From assembly GCA_035765635.1 (NCBI GenBank), contig DASTWZ010000031.1, positions 62,001 to 126,000 on the forward strand: a DNA stretch of 64,000 nucleotides, in the 5' to 3' direction. Numbering within the stretch: the stretch's first letter is position 1; every line of letters starts with the position of its first letter. This document shows positions 51,482 to 59,444 of this stretch, in pieces. Source of the DNA: EW11 sp035765635 (lineage in GTDB: Bacteria > Verrucomicrobiota > Verrucomicrobiia > Opitutales > Opitutaceae). The translations under genes and the position numbers were made by a program. Under the pieces are notes generated by a model that saw only the letters and a list, made by a program, of their open reading frames with translations, had not been told where the DNA came from and did not search any database.

Positions 51482-52801
51482 ATGAATACCACGATCACTG
51501 CGATTACCGCTCGTGAAATTATCGACTCCCGCGGCAACCCGACGGTCGAAGTCGATGTGAAACTCGCTTCCGGCCATCTCGGTCGCGCCGCTGTTCCCTC
51601 CGGCGCTTCGACGGGTGAGCACGAAGCTCTCGAACTTCGCGACGGCGCAGTGGCCGCTAAATTGTTGCCCAAAGGCATCGACGGCAAAAAACGCTATCTC
51701 GGCAAAGGCGTGCTGACCGCGGTCAACAACGTCAAATCGATCATCTCCCCCGCTCTCGTCGGTCAGGACGCCACGAATCAGATCGGCATCGACAAACTCA
51801 TGCTCGCCCTCGACGGCACGAGCACGAAGTCGAAGCTGGGCGCGAATGCGATTCTCGGCGTCTCGCTCGCGACCGCCCACGCTGCCGCGGCGGCTCTCGG
51901 TCAACCGCTCTACAAATACCTGGGCGGCCCGAACGCCAAGGTCCTCCCCGTTCCGATGATGAACATCATGAACGGCGGCGCGCACTCCGATGCTCCGATC
52001 GATTTCCAGGAATTCATGATCATGCCGATCGGAGCCAAGAGCTTCTCCGAAGGTCTGCGCATGGGTTGCGAAGTTTTCCATTCGCTGAAGAAGGTTTTAA
52101 AATCAAAGGGCCTCGCCACCGCAGTCGGTGACGAAGGTGGTTTCGCGCCGAAGCTCGATAGCGCCATCGCTGCGCTCGACGTGATCGCTCAGGCGGTGAA
52201 GGACGCCGGCTACAAGCTTGGCCCGAACGCCGACATCGCTCTGGCGCTCGACGTCGCCTCGTCTGAATTCTACGACGCGAAGTCGAAGAAATACACGTTC
52301 AAGAAATCCGATGGTCGCGTCCTCACCGGCGACGAGATGGTTGCATTCTACAAGGAGCTCACCTCGAAGTACCCGATCATTTCCATCGAAGACGGTTGTG
52401 CGGAAGGCGATTGGGAAACGTGGAAGAAGTTGACCGACGCCATCGGCGATCGCGTGCAGCTCGTGGGCGACGATCTTTTCGTCACCAACACCGAGTTCCT
52501 CCGCAAGGGTATCGAAACCGGCACGGCCAATTCGATTCTCGTCAAGGTGAACCAGATCGGCTCGCTCACGGAAACGTTCGACGCCGTCGAAATGGCGAAG
52601 GAAGCGAACTACACCGCGGTCATTTCGCACCGCTCCGGCGAAACCGAAGACGTCACGATCGCCGACATCGCTGTCGCGACGAACGCCGGCCAGATCAAGA
52701 CCGGTTCGCTCTGCCGCACGGACCGCGTCGCCAAGTACAATCAGCTGCTGCGCATCGAGGAAGAACTCGGCGACAGCGCGATCTACGGCGGCAAACTCTG
52801 A
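51482..52801 (+). CDS. eno: Enolase
   Basis: 439 residues. N-terminal REIIDSRGNPTVEVDV, the mobile loop PSGASTGEHEALELRDG, the His loop GAHSDAPIDFQEFMIMP, metal ligands in ALDVASSEF, ISIEDGCAEGDW and LVGDDLFVTN, catalytic Lys in ILVKVNQIGSLTET, and the signature SHRSGETEDVTIADIAVAT. It converts 2-phosphoglycerate to PEP. A palindrome A copy and a strong terminator follow the stop in turn. Confidence 0.98.
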   Translation: MNTTITAITAREIIDSRGNPTVEVDVKLASGHLGRAAVPSGASTGEHEALELRDGAVAAKLLPKGIDGKKRYLGKGVLTAVNNVKSIISPALVGQDATNQIGIDKLMLALDGTSTKSKLGANAILGVSLATAHAAAAALGQPLYKYLGGPNAKVLPVPMMNIMNGGAHSDAPIDFQEFMIMPIGAKSFSEGLRMGCEVFHSLKKVLKSKGLATAVGDEGGFAPKLDSAIAALDVIAQAVKDAGYKLGPNADIALALDVASSEFYDAKSKKYTFKKSDGRVLTGDEMVAFYKELTSKYPIISIEDGCAEGDWETWKKLTDAIGDRVQLVGDDLFVTNTEFLRKGIETGTANSILVKVNQIGSLTETFDAVEMAKEANYTAVISHRSGETEDVTIADIAVATNAGQIKTGSLCRTDRVAKYNQLLRIEEELGDSAIYGGKL

Positions 52802-52816
52802 GCGTAGTCTTCACGC

Positions 52817-52835
52817 GTAGTTAATTTTCAAATAC
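52817..52835. repeat. 19-bp palindrome A, site 19, between the eno stop and terminator
   Basis: GTAGT-TAATTTTCA-AATAC, one base from the terminator's A-tract. Confidence 0.65.
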
Positions 52836-52866
52836 AAAGGCCGAGCTGCAAAGCTCGGCCTTTTTT
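52836..52866 (+). terminator. Intrinsic terminator of eno
   Basis: GGCCGAGCT-GCAA-AGCTCGGCC stem followed by six T; A-tract upstream may make it bidirectional for prfB. Confidence 0.93.
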
Positions 52867-52885
52867 GTGCGCCATCGATCAGGTG

Positions 52886-52924
52886 CCCACGAATCGAGTT
52901 CGTGTGGTTCGTGTGATTCGTGGG
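52886..52924. repeat. Degenerate copy of the CCCACGAATC...GATTCGTGGG hairpin
   Basis: Perfect 10-base arms with the same ends as the element at 9578-9651; the inner part, GAGTTCGTGTGGTTCGTGT, is rich in TTCGTG units. Confidence 0.7.
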
Positions 52925-52943
52925 TAAATCCACCCCGTGCCGC

Positions 52944-54087
52944 TCAGTCTTCCATCTTGATATCTTTATTCCGGTGCCGCGGGCAACCGGCGCGCAACCA
53001 CGCGTAGATGAAACGATCGAGATCGCCATCGAGGACGCCTTGCGTGTCGCTGGTGTCCACGCCGGTGCGGAGATCTTTCACCATTTGGTACGGTTGCAAA
53101 ACGTAACTGCGAATCTGGCTGCCCCAGCCGATTTCGCCTTTTTCGCCGTAGAACTTTTCCATCTCGCTGCGCTGCTCGTCCAATTTTTTTTCGTACAAGC
53201 GCGCTTTCAAAACGTTCATCGCACTCGCGCGATTCTTGATCTGTGAACGTTCGTTTTGGCAGACCACCACGATTCCGCTCGGGATGTGGGTGATGCGCAC
53301 CGCTGAGTCCGTCGTATTCACGCCCTGTCCGCCCTTGCCGGACGAGCGATACACATCGACGCGAATTTCGCTGTCGGGAATCTCGATCTCGATGTCATCG
53401 GTGACCTCGGCAATGACGTCCACCGCGCAAAACGAAGTGTGCCGGCGCTTGTTCGCGTCGAACGGACTGATGCGCACGAGCCGGTGCACACCGCGTTCGG
53501 CCTTCACATAGCCGTAAGCGTTTTCGCCTTTGATCAGCAGCGTGGCCTTGGAAATGCCGGCTTGATCGCCGACCTGCACGTCTTGGATTTCGACTTCGAA
53601 TCCCTTTCGCTCGGCCCAGCGGTTGTACATGCGGAAGAGCATGTCGGCCCAGTCGTTCGACTCGGTGCCGCCCGCGCCAGCCTGGATGGAGAGAATGGCG
53701 TTGTTCTTGTCGAACTGACCACTGAGGAACGAATAAATTTCCAGCTTATCGAGTTCTTCCACCATGGCCGCGACGGTGCCGTCGAGTTCCTTGGCGTACA
53801 TCTCCTTCTCGTCGCCCGACGCCGACTCGACGAGTTCGAGCATCACATCGACGTCGGCGAGCTTCTTGTTGAAATCCACCAAGCCGGCGATGGCCCGCTT
53901 CAGTGTATTCAGTTTTCCAATATGCTTCTGAGCCGCCATCTGGTTATCCCAGAACGTCGGCGCCCCCATTTGCGCTTCGAGGGCCTCTATCTCGCGCTGC
54001 TTTTGTTCGACGTCAAAGATACCTCCATAGGTATCCAGCTCGCTTCTTGATGTTCTCGATGTGGGAAAATGTTTCGGGCGCGATCAT
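52944..54087 (-). CDS. prfB: Peptide chain release factor 2, programmed +1 frameshift
   Basis: Two frames join. A first frame starts at the ATG at 54085-54087 and stops at TGA 54013-54015 after 24 codons. The main frame runs from 54014 to 52944, entering after CTT by skipping one T, and gives about 380 residues in all. The shift site GGAGG-TATCTTTGAC is the classic RF2 site: an internal Shine-Dalgarno, slippery CTT and in-frame UGA. The stop-codon tripeptide motif region (SPFDANKRRHTSFCAVDV) and the GGQ loop (RSSGKGGQGVNTTDS) are present. RF2 thereby controls its own synthesis. The gene ends before the degenerate hairpin repeat. Confidence 0.96.
54009..54026 (-). other. prfB programmed frameshift site
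   Basis: Minus-strand GGAGGTATCTTTGACGTC. SD-like GGAGG, then TAT-CTT-TGA; slipping from CTT to TTT and reading GAC restores the RF2 frame. Confidence 0.95.
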
Positions 54088-54146
54088 GAGAACGGTTTAG
54101 TCAAAGGCCGTTCACCTCGAAGTAAAGAGCGGAACCGGAACGCGAC

Positions 54147-54165
54147 CTAACGCGAGTTATTCACC
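54147..54165 (+). repeat. Motif B copy 8 (degenerate)
   Basis: CCTAACGCGAGTTATTCAC between prfB and fcl; the second half deviates from ATGAGYCAC. Confidence 0.35.
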
Positions 54166-54215
54166 CGCGCTTTCAATTCAAACCGCTCGCGATCGGCCGC
54201 TCCGAAGCGAATCGC

Positions 54216-55151
54216 TCAGGCGCGAAGTTTTCCCGCGGACTTTTCCGCGAGGAAGGACGCGTAAGTTTTCGCGACGCCCTCCCGTAATTGGATTTTGGCT
54301 TTCCAGCCGAGAGCCGACAGCCGCGAGACATCCATGAGCTTGCGTGGCGTGCCATCCGGCTTCGAGGTGTCCCAGTTGATTTTTCCTGTGAATCCGGTGA
54401 CCTCGGCGACGGTTTCCGTGAGCTCCTTGATCGTCACGTCCGTTCCCGTGCCGATGTTGATCCAATCCGGCGGCTCGGGAAGTGTCAGCAGAAAGGCGCA
54501 GGCGTCCGCCAAGTCATCGACGTGGAGAAATTCGCGCATCGGTTTGCCCGTGCCCCACGCCACGACTTCGCCGCGACCCGCTTCCTTCGCTTCGTGAAAC
54601 TTGCGTATCAGCGCGGGCAATACATGCGAATTCTGCAGGTGGTAATTGTCTCCGGGACCATACAAATTCGTCGGCATCGCCGAGTGAAATAGCACGCCGT
54701 ATTGTTTGCGGTAATACTGGCAGAGTTTCAGTCCGGTGATCTTCGCGATCGCGTACGCTTCGTTGGTCGACTCGAGGGGGCCGGTCAGAAGGCTGTCCTC
54801 CGGCATCGGTTGCGGAGCGTGCTTCGGATAAATGCACGAGCTGCCGAGAAACAACAGGCGCTTCACGCCGTGACGATACGCGGAATGAATCGTGTTCGCC
54901 GCGATCGCCAGATTGTCGAAAAGGAACTCCGCTGGATATGTATTGTTTGCCTGGATACCGCCGACCTTCGCCGCGGCGATGATCGCGACATCCGGCCGTT
55001 CCACGGCGAAGAAGCGATCGACGTCGGACTGCGACGTGAGATCGAGTTCCTTGCGCGTGCGCAGGAGCAGCGTCGTGTCCGGCTGCTTTTCGAAGCGACG
55101 CACCAGCGCCGCTCCAACCATGCCTTGATGACCAGCAATAAAAAGTTTCAT
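54216..55151 (-). CDS. fcl: GDP-L-fucose synthase
   Basis: 311 residues from the ATG at 55149-55151. SDR fold: KLFIAGHQGMVGAALVRRF, FLGSSCIYPKHAPQPMPE, catalytic Tyr-x3-Lys in AYAIAKITGLKLCQYYRKQYG, TNLYGPGDNYH, WGTGKPMREFLHVDDLADA. It epimerises and reduces GDP-4-keto-6-deoxymannose to GDP-fucose with NADPH. It sits 114 bases after gmd on the same strand. Two palindrome A sites occur 240 bases apart within it, both GTATT-GTTTGC-type. Confidence 0.96.
   Translation of the reverse strand: MKLFIAGHQGMVGAALVRRFEKQPDTTLLLRTRKELDLTSQSDVDRFFAVERPDVAIIAAAKVGGIQANNTYPAEFLFDNLAIAANTIHSAYRHGVKRLLFLGSSCIYPKHAPQPMPEDSLLTGPLESTNEAYAIAKITGLKLCQYYRKQYGVLFHSAMPTNLYGPGDNYHLQNSHVLPALIRKFHEAKEAGRGEVVAWGTGKPMREFLHVDDLADACAFLLTLPEPPDWINIGTGTDVTIKELTETVAEVTGFTGKINWDTSKPDGTPRKLMDVSRLSALGWKAKIQLREGVAKTYASFLAEKSAGKLRA
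54699..54717. repeat. 19-bp palindrome A, site 20
   Basis: GTATT-GTTTGCGGT-AATAC, perfect arms, in fcl. Confidence 0.75.
54940..54958. repeat. 19-bp palindrome A, site 21
   Basis: GTATT-GTTTGCCTG-GATAC in fcl; shares its first 11 bases with site 20. Confidence 0.65.
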
Positions 55152-55265
55152 CACCTTTGATTTGGGAGACGGAATGCGCTCCCCTCGTCGGCGCAAGCGA
55201 CCTGGAAAATCGAAATCAGTTCGCTCGCTGGAGCCTGGCTCGAAAAAGGAAGCGAAGTCCCCGGC

Positions 55266-56294
55266 TCAGTGGCGGATGTTTGGCTTGTCCAATTTGCTGA
55301 CCGCGAGTTCGTGTTTCGCGAGTTCGAGGTCGTGATCGATCATGATCTTGACCAGCTCCTGGAAACGGACCTTCGGCTTCCAACCCAATTGTTTTTCCGC
55401 CTTGGCGGGATTTCCAATCAGGAGCTCCACTTCCGCCGGACGCTCGTAGCGCTGGTCGTATTTGACGTACTTTTCCCAGTCGAGGCCGAGGTGTTGAAAG
55501 GCCACCTTGCAAAAGTCGCGCACACTGTGCGTCTCGTTCGTCGCGACGACGTAATCATCCGGCTTATCCTGCTGAAGCATGAGCCACATCATTTCGACGT
55601 ACTCCTTCGCGTAGCCCCAGTCGCGTTGTGCATCGAGATTTCCGAGATAGAGCGAGTCCTGCAGGCCGACTTTGATGCGCGTCGCGGCGCGCGTGATTTT
55701 GCGCGTCACGAAAGTCTCACCGCGGCGCGGCGATTCGTGATTGAAGAGAATACCGTTGCTCGCGTGAAGGTTGTAGCTCTCGCGATAATTTACCGTGAGC
55801 CAATAAGCGTAGACTTTCGCGCAACCATAAGGAGAACGGGGCCAAAACGGCGTGGTCTCGACCTGCGGAACTTGTTGAACCTTGCCGAACATTTCCGAGG
55901 AGGACGCTTGGTAATAGCGGACCTTTTTCACCAAACCGGCTTCACGGATCGCCTCGAGAATGCGCTGCGCGCCGAGGCCGTCGACATCGCCCGTGTACTC
56001 CGGAATATCGAAAGAAACGCGAACATGCGACTGAGCGCCCAAGTTGTAGATTTCGTCGGGCTGGAGGTCGTACAGCAGCTTCACCATCTGAACGGAGTCG
56101 GCCAAATCGCCGTAGTGCAGGAAGAGGCGAACGCCGTTAACGTGCGGATCACGATAGAGATGATCGATGCGTGAGGTGTTAAAGGTAGACGCGCGGCGGA
56201 TGATGCCGTGAACCTCGTAGCCTTTTTCGAGCAACAGCTCAGCCAGGTAACTGCCGTCTTGCCCCGTGATTCCAGTGATCAGCGCTTTTTTCAT
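55266..56294 (-). CDS. gmd: GDP-mannose 4,6-dehydratase
   Basis: 342 residues. KKALITGITGQDGSYLAELLLEKGYEVHGIIRRAS is the family start; NLGAQSHVRVSFDIPEYTG, SSEMFGKV, catalytic Tyr-x3-Lys in YGCAKVYAYW, FNHESPRRGETFVTRKI and LGNLDAQRDWGYAKEYVEMMW are all present. It makes GDP-4-keto-6-deoxy-D-mannose from GDP-mannose (supplied by ManC). It is followed by fcl, so the pair makes GDP-L-fucose. Confidence 0.98.
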   Translation of the reverse strand: MKKALITGITGQDGSYLAELLLEKGYEVHGIIRRASTFNTSRIDHLYRDPHVNGVRLFLHYGDLADSVQMVKLLYDLQPDEIYNLGAQSHVRVSFDIPEYTGDVDGLGAQRILEAIREAGLVKKVRYYQASSSEMFGKVQQVPQVETTPFWPRSPYGCAKVYAYWLTVNYRESYNLHASNGILFNHESPRRGETFVTRKITRAATRIKVGLQDSLYLGNLDAQRDWGYAKEYVEMMWLMLQQDKPDDYVVATNETHSVRDFCKVAFQHLGLDWEKYVKYDQRYERPAEVELLIGNPAKAEKQLGWKPKVRFQELVKIMIDHDLELAKHELAVSKLDKPNIRH

Positions 56295-56437
56295 GAATCT
56301 GGCAAACTACGGAAAGAGGCTCGCGCAAGGCAAGCGTCACCGTGGGCCGCTCGGCCAGAATGGAGCTTTCCCTTAACGTTGGTCCGGCGCATTTACCGGA
56401 CGCTTGTGCAGACGCTCGCGCAGCGCAAAATGCGGCG

Positions 56438-56968
56438 ATGCATGTCACGCTGATCGCCGCTCAATCGTTGGACGGATACATCACATTTCACGGCCAGCCG
56501 GGAAGCGAGTTTACGTCGGAAGCCGATAAAAAATATTTTCGCGAAACGCTGCGGAATTACGACTGCCGCGTGATGGGCGCCGAGAGCTATCGCACCACCC
56601 GCGACATGACGCGCCGTGCCGCGGCTGGCGGCGCCGACATCGTGATCACGACGCGACATCCGGAAAGATTTTCGGCCGATGTGATTCCCGAAAAGCTCGA
56701 GTTCACCTCGGGCACTCCGCGCGAAATTCTGCAACAATTCAGCGCAAAAGGTCGGGCGAACTGTGCTTTGCTGGGCGGCGGGCAAACCTACTCGCGCTTT
56801 CTCGCCGAAGGCTGCGTCGACGAACTTTGGCTCACGATAGAACCCCGACTTTTCGGCGGCGGAACCCGCCTCCTTGCCAAGGAGACCGACACGAAACTGT
56901 CGTTGCAGTCGAATGAAACGCTCAGCGCGAACACGCTGCTTTTGAAATATCGGGTGATTCGAAAATGA
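56438..56968 (+). CDS. Dihydrofolate reductase-fold protein (RibD C-terminal type)
   Basis: 176 residues from the ATG at 56438. HVTLIAAQSLDGYITFHGQPGSEFTS is the typical first strand and loop of RibD_C/DHFR-like reductases; YDCRVMGAESYRTTRDM and CALLGGGQTYSRFLAEGCVDELWLTIEPRLFGGGTRLL continue the fold. Such stand-alone domains reduce pteridine- or pyrimidine-like compounds, but the substrate is unknown and RibD's deaminase half is absent. The gap to leuA holds a structured leader. Confidence 0.87.
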   Translation: MHVTLIAAQSLDGYITFHGQPGSEFTSEADKKYFRETLRNYDCRVMGAESYRTTRDMTRRAAAGGADIVITTRHPERFSADVIPEKLEFTSGTPREILQQFSAKGRANCALLGGGQTYSRFLAEGCVDELWLTIEPRLFGGGTRLLAKETDTKLSLQSNETLSANTLLLKYRVIRK

Positions 56969-57054
56969 AAGCTTCGGTAATGAAGTTGAAAAGTGGATAC
57001 GCGGCGCGCCGCTCCGAGCCGGAACTTGACTCAGGGACAGTTCAGGTCGTATGC

Positions 57055-57191
57055 GTTTCGTCGATACATGCGAAACATCGCGCAAGCGCTACGACTTACC
57101 TAGACGCACGATCCGAAAAGGACCGCGCAGCGGTTGGTCGTGCGTCAGACAGCGCTTGTGGTTAGCTTCGTGAGGCCGGTGGCCCGCGAAG
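57055..57191 (+). ncRNA. Structured leader upstream of leuA (candidate cis-regulatory RNA)
   Basis: Three helical domains are readable. Hairpin A: GTTTCG/CGAAAC (57055-57060, 57071-57076). A branched domain: P1 CGCAAGCGCT with AGCGCTTGTG (57081-57090, 57151-57160), P2 GACGCACGA with TCGTGCGTC (57103-57111, 57138-57146), and inside it two small hairpins, TCC-GAAAA-GGA and CCGC-GCA-GCGG. Hairpin B: CTTCG...CGAAG around GGCC-GGT-GGCC (57166-57191), ending 32 bases before the leuA ATG. No known riboswitch family is recognised. Confidence 0.55.
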
Positions 57192-57223
57192 TTGTTTAAC
57201 GTAATTTAAACTCTGTTTCGTCC

Positions 57224-58894
57224 ATGCAATCTTCTCCCATTACCAAATATCGCCCGTTTCCACGGGTCGATTTGCCCAACCGACAGTGGCCCAACCGAAC
57301 TCTGACGAAGGCACCCGCGTGGTGCAGCGTCGATTTGCGCGATGGCAATCAAGCGCTCGCGCAGCCGATGAGCGTCGAAGAAAAATTGGAGTACTTTGAC
57401 ATGCTGGTGAAAATCGGCTTCAAGGAAATCGAAGTCGGCTTTCCTTCCGCGTCGCAGATCGAGTTCGATTTCATCCGCCGTTTGATCGACGAAAATCGCA
57501 TTCCGGCCGACGTCGATATTCAGATCCTCTGTCAATGTCGTGAAGAACTGATCACGCGTTCCTGCGAAGCTTTGCGCGGCGCAAAACGGATCATTTTTCA
57601 TTTGTACAATTCCATTTCGCCGGCGCAGCGCCGCCACGTGTTCAATGCCGACCGCGAGGCCACGAAGCGCATCGCCACGCGCGGCACGGAATGGGTGAAA
57701 CAATACACGAAGCCGCTCGCAGAGGCCGGAACGTATGTACGTTTTGAATACTCGCCGGAAAGCTTCACCAGCACGGAATTGGACTTCGCGCTCGAAGTCT
57801 GCGAAGCCGTCACAGACATCTGGCAGCCGACAAAGGAAAACAAAATCATCCTGAATCTGCCGGCGACGGTGGAGTACGGCACGCCGAACATTCACGCAGA
57901 TCAGATCGAGTGGATGTGCACGCACCTGACGCGGCGCGATTCGACAATCGTCTCGCTGCATACGCACAACGACCGAGGCACCGGCGTGGCCGCGACCGAG
58001 CTCGCCATGCTGGCCGGCGCCGAACGCGTCGAAGGCACCTTGTTCGGCAACGGCGAGCGCACGGGTAATTTGGACATCGTGACGGTCGCGTTGAACATGT
58101 ACACGCATGGCATCGACCCGAAGCTGGATCTCAGCGACATCAACGGGATTCGGGAAACGTATGAACGCATGACCAGGTTGGACGTTCATCCGCGACACCC
58201 GTACGCCGGCGAGTTGGTGTTCACCGCGTTTTCCGGCTCACACCAGGACGCGATCAAGAAGTCCTGGGCCAATCAGAAGCCGAACGAGCCCTGGGATGTT
58301 TTATATATCCCGATCGACCCGGCCGACATTGGACGCAGCTACAAGGCGATCATCCGGATCAACTCCCAGTCCGGCAAAGGCGGCGTCGCGTATATTCTCG
58401 AACAGGAATTTGGCTTTCAGCTGCCGAAGAACATGCACAAGGAAATCGGCAAGATCATCAACGATCTGGCCGACGCGAAAGGCACCGAGCTGACCGCCGA
58501 AGAAATTCATGGAGCGTTCCAGCGCGAATACATCCAGCGCTCCACGCCGATCAAACTCGAGCACTTCAAAACCACGGAGCGCGACAGCGAAGTGAGTTGC
58601 GAAGCGACTATCGTTTACGAAGGAAAGCAGCATCGTTTATCGGCCACCGGCAACGGTCCGATCGATGCGTTCGTGCGCGCCGTCAGCAGCATCGGTCTGC
58701 CGAAGTTCGAATTCCTGAACTACTCGGAGCACTCGCTCGGCAAGGGCGCCGAAGCGCGCGCGGTTTCTTACATCCAAATCAAGACGGAGCGCGGCAACAC
58801 CTACTACGGCGCAGGCATCGACACCAATATCGAACTCGCCTCGATCAAGGGCGTCGTCAGCGCGCTGAACCGCGCGATGGCGAAACAGCACTGA
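57224..58894 (+). CDS. leuA: 2-Isopropylmalate synthase LeuA
   Basis: 556 residues, of the longer type seen in actinobacteria and Verrucomicrobia (begins FPRVDLPNRQWPNRTLTKAPAW). The HMGL-like barrel has VDLRDGNQAL, IEVGFPSAS, VSLHTHNDRGTGVAATELA (metal ligands H-x-H-N-D) and GTLFGNGERTGN; the C-terminal LeuA_dimer regulatory domain follows (SCEATIVYEGKQHRLSATGNGP, SYIQIKT). It commits to leucine synthesis. Leucine feedback is expected through the C-terminal domain. A structured leader precedes it. The stop is followed by a palindrome A copy and the terminator of the convergent dnaX. Confidence 0.96.
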   Translation: MQSSPITKYRPFPRVDLPNRQWPNRTLTKAPAWCSVDLRDGNQALAQPMSVEEKLEYFDMLVKIGFKEIEVGFPSASQIEFDFIRRLIDENRIPADVDIQILCQCREELITRSCEALRGAKRIIFHLYNSISPAQRRHVFNADREATKRIATRGTEWVKQYTKPLAEAGTYVRFEYSPESFTSTELDFALEVCEAVTDIWQPTKENKIILNLPATVEYGTPNIHADQIEWMCTHLTRRDSTIVSLHTHNDRGTGVAATELAMLAGAERVEGTLFGNGERTGNLDIVTVALNMYTHGIDPKLDLSDINGIRETYERMTRLDVHPRHPYAGELVFTAFSGSHQDAIKKSWANQKPNEPWDVLYIPIDPADIGRSYKAIIRINSQSGKGGVAYILEQEFGFQLPKNMHKEIGKIINDLADAKGTELTAEEIHGAFQREYIQRSTPIKLEHFKTTERDSEVSCEATIVYEGKQHRLSATGNGPIDAFVRAVSSIGLPKFEFLNYSEHSLGKGAEARAVSYIQIKTERGNTYYGAGIDTNIELASIKGVVSALNRAMAKQH

Positions 58895-58898
58895 GCAT

Positions 58899-58917
58899 GT
58901 ATTGAAAAAAGCACTAC
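58899..58917. repeat. 19-bp palindrome A, site 22, overlapping a terminator
   Basis: GTATT-GAAAAAAGC-ACTAC, between the leuA stop and the dnaX terminator; its right arm is part of the terminator stem. Confidence 0.65.
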
Positions 58918-58940
58918 CCGGCCTTGCTGCCGGGTGGTGC
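58905..58940 (-). terminator. Intrinsic terminator of dnaX
   Basis: GCACTACCCGG/CCGGGTGGTGC stem with a T6 tail on the minus strand. Confidence 0.9.
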
Positions 58941-58967
58941 GGCTCAGTTGTGTGACCGGCTCGCCGC

Positions 58968-59444
58968 TCAATTCGCGTCCGAGCCGTTCTTCAGATTTTC
59001 CTGCTGTACCCGTTTTACGGATACAAAGCGCGCGCGAAAAAGTTCGTCCAGCGTTTCGCGCGCTTCAGCCGGAATTCGATCGATCAGCGATTGGAGAGGC
59101 GGAAGGGGAATCTCTGGCTCTGCGCTGCCGTTGTCGGTCGCGGCCGAGTTTTTCGCCACCGGAACAGAAACCTCGACCACGCGTGGCGGTTGATCCGCGA
59201 GAAAAGAAGCTTCCGACGCTTCGTCCGGCCAACGGGGCCCATCCTCGTCCGATGCGCCTCCACCATCGATCGATGCCGCGTCTTCCAAATCGCGCGCCGC
59301 AATTTGGTCCGAATCGGCAGCCGCCAGCGCCACCGCGGGCTCGGGCTGCGTTTTCACGACCCGGGGCTCGGACCGAAATACCGAGGGAGGCGGGAGCACA
59401 GCCATGGCTCGAGCAACGCGCTCCTCCAGCTCAACGATCAGGTC
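58968..59444 (-). CDS. dnaX: Tau-specific C-terminal extension of DnaX, -1 frame
   Basis: 158 codons in the -1 frame directly after the A10 run. The first 13 codons (DLIVELEERVARA) precede an ATG that could be mistaken for a separate gene start. The sequence is Pro/Ala/Glu-rich (PPPSVFRSEPRVVKTQPEPAV, a linker) and ends with a helical part (LQSLIDRIPAEARETLDELF). There is no ribosome site or spacer of its own, so it is best read as the end of tau, reached by ribosomal or polymerase slippage. Confidence 0.75.
   Translation of the reverse strand, partial: DLIVELEERVARAMAVLPPPSVFRSEPRVVKTQPEPAVALAAADSDQIAARDLEDAASIDGGGASDEDGPRWPDEASEASFLADQPPRVVEVSVPVAKNSAATDNGSAEPEIPLPPLQSLIDRIPAEARETLDELFRARFVSVKRVQQENLKNGSDAN

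Noticed and set aside
56965..57165. 66-codon frame after the DHFR-like gene
   Set aside because: It crosses the structured leader, has no ribosome site and no family features.
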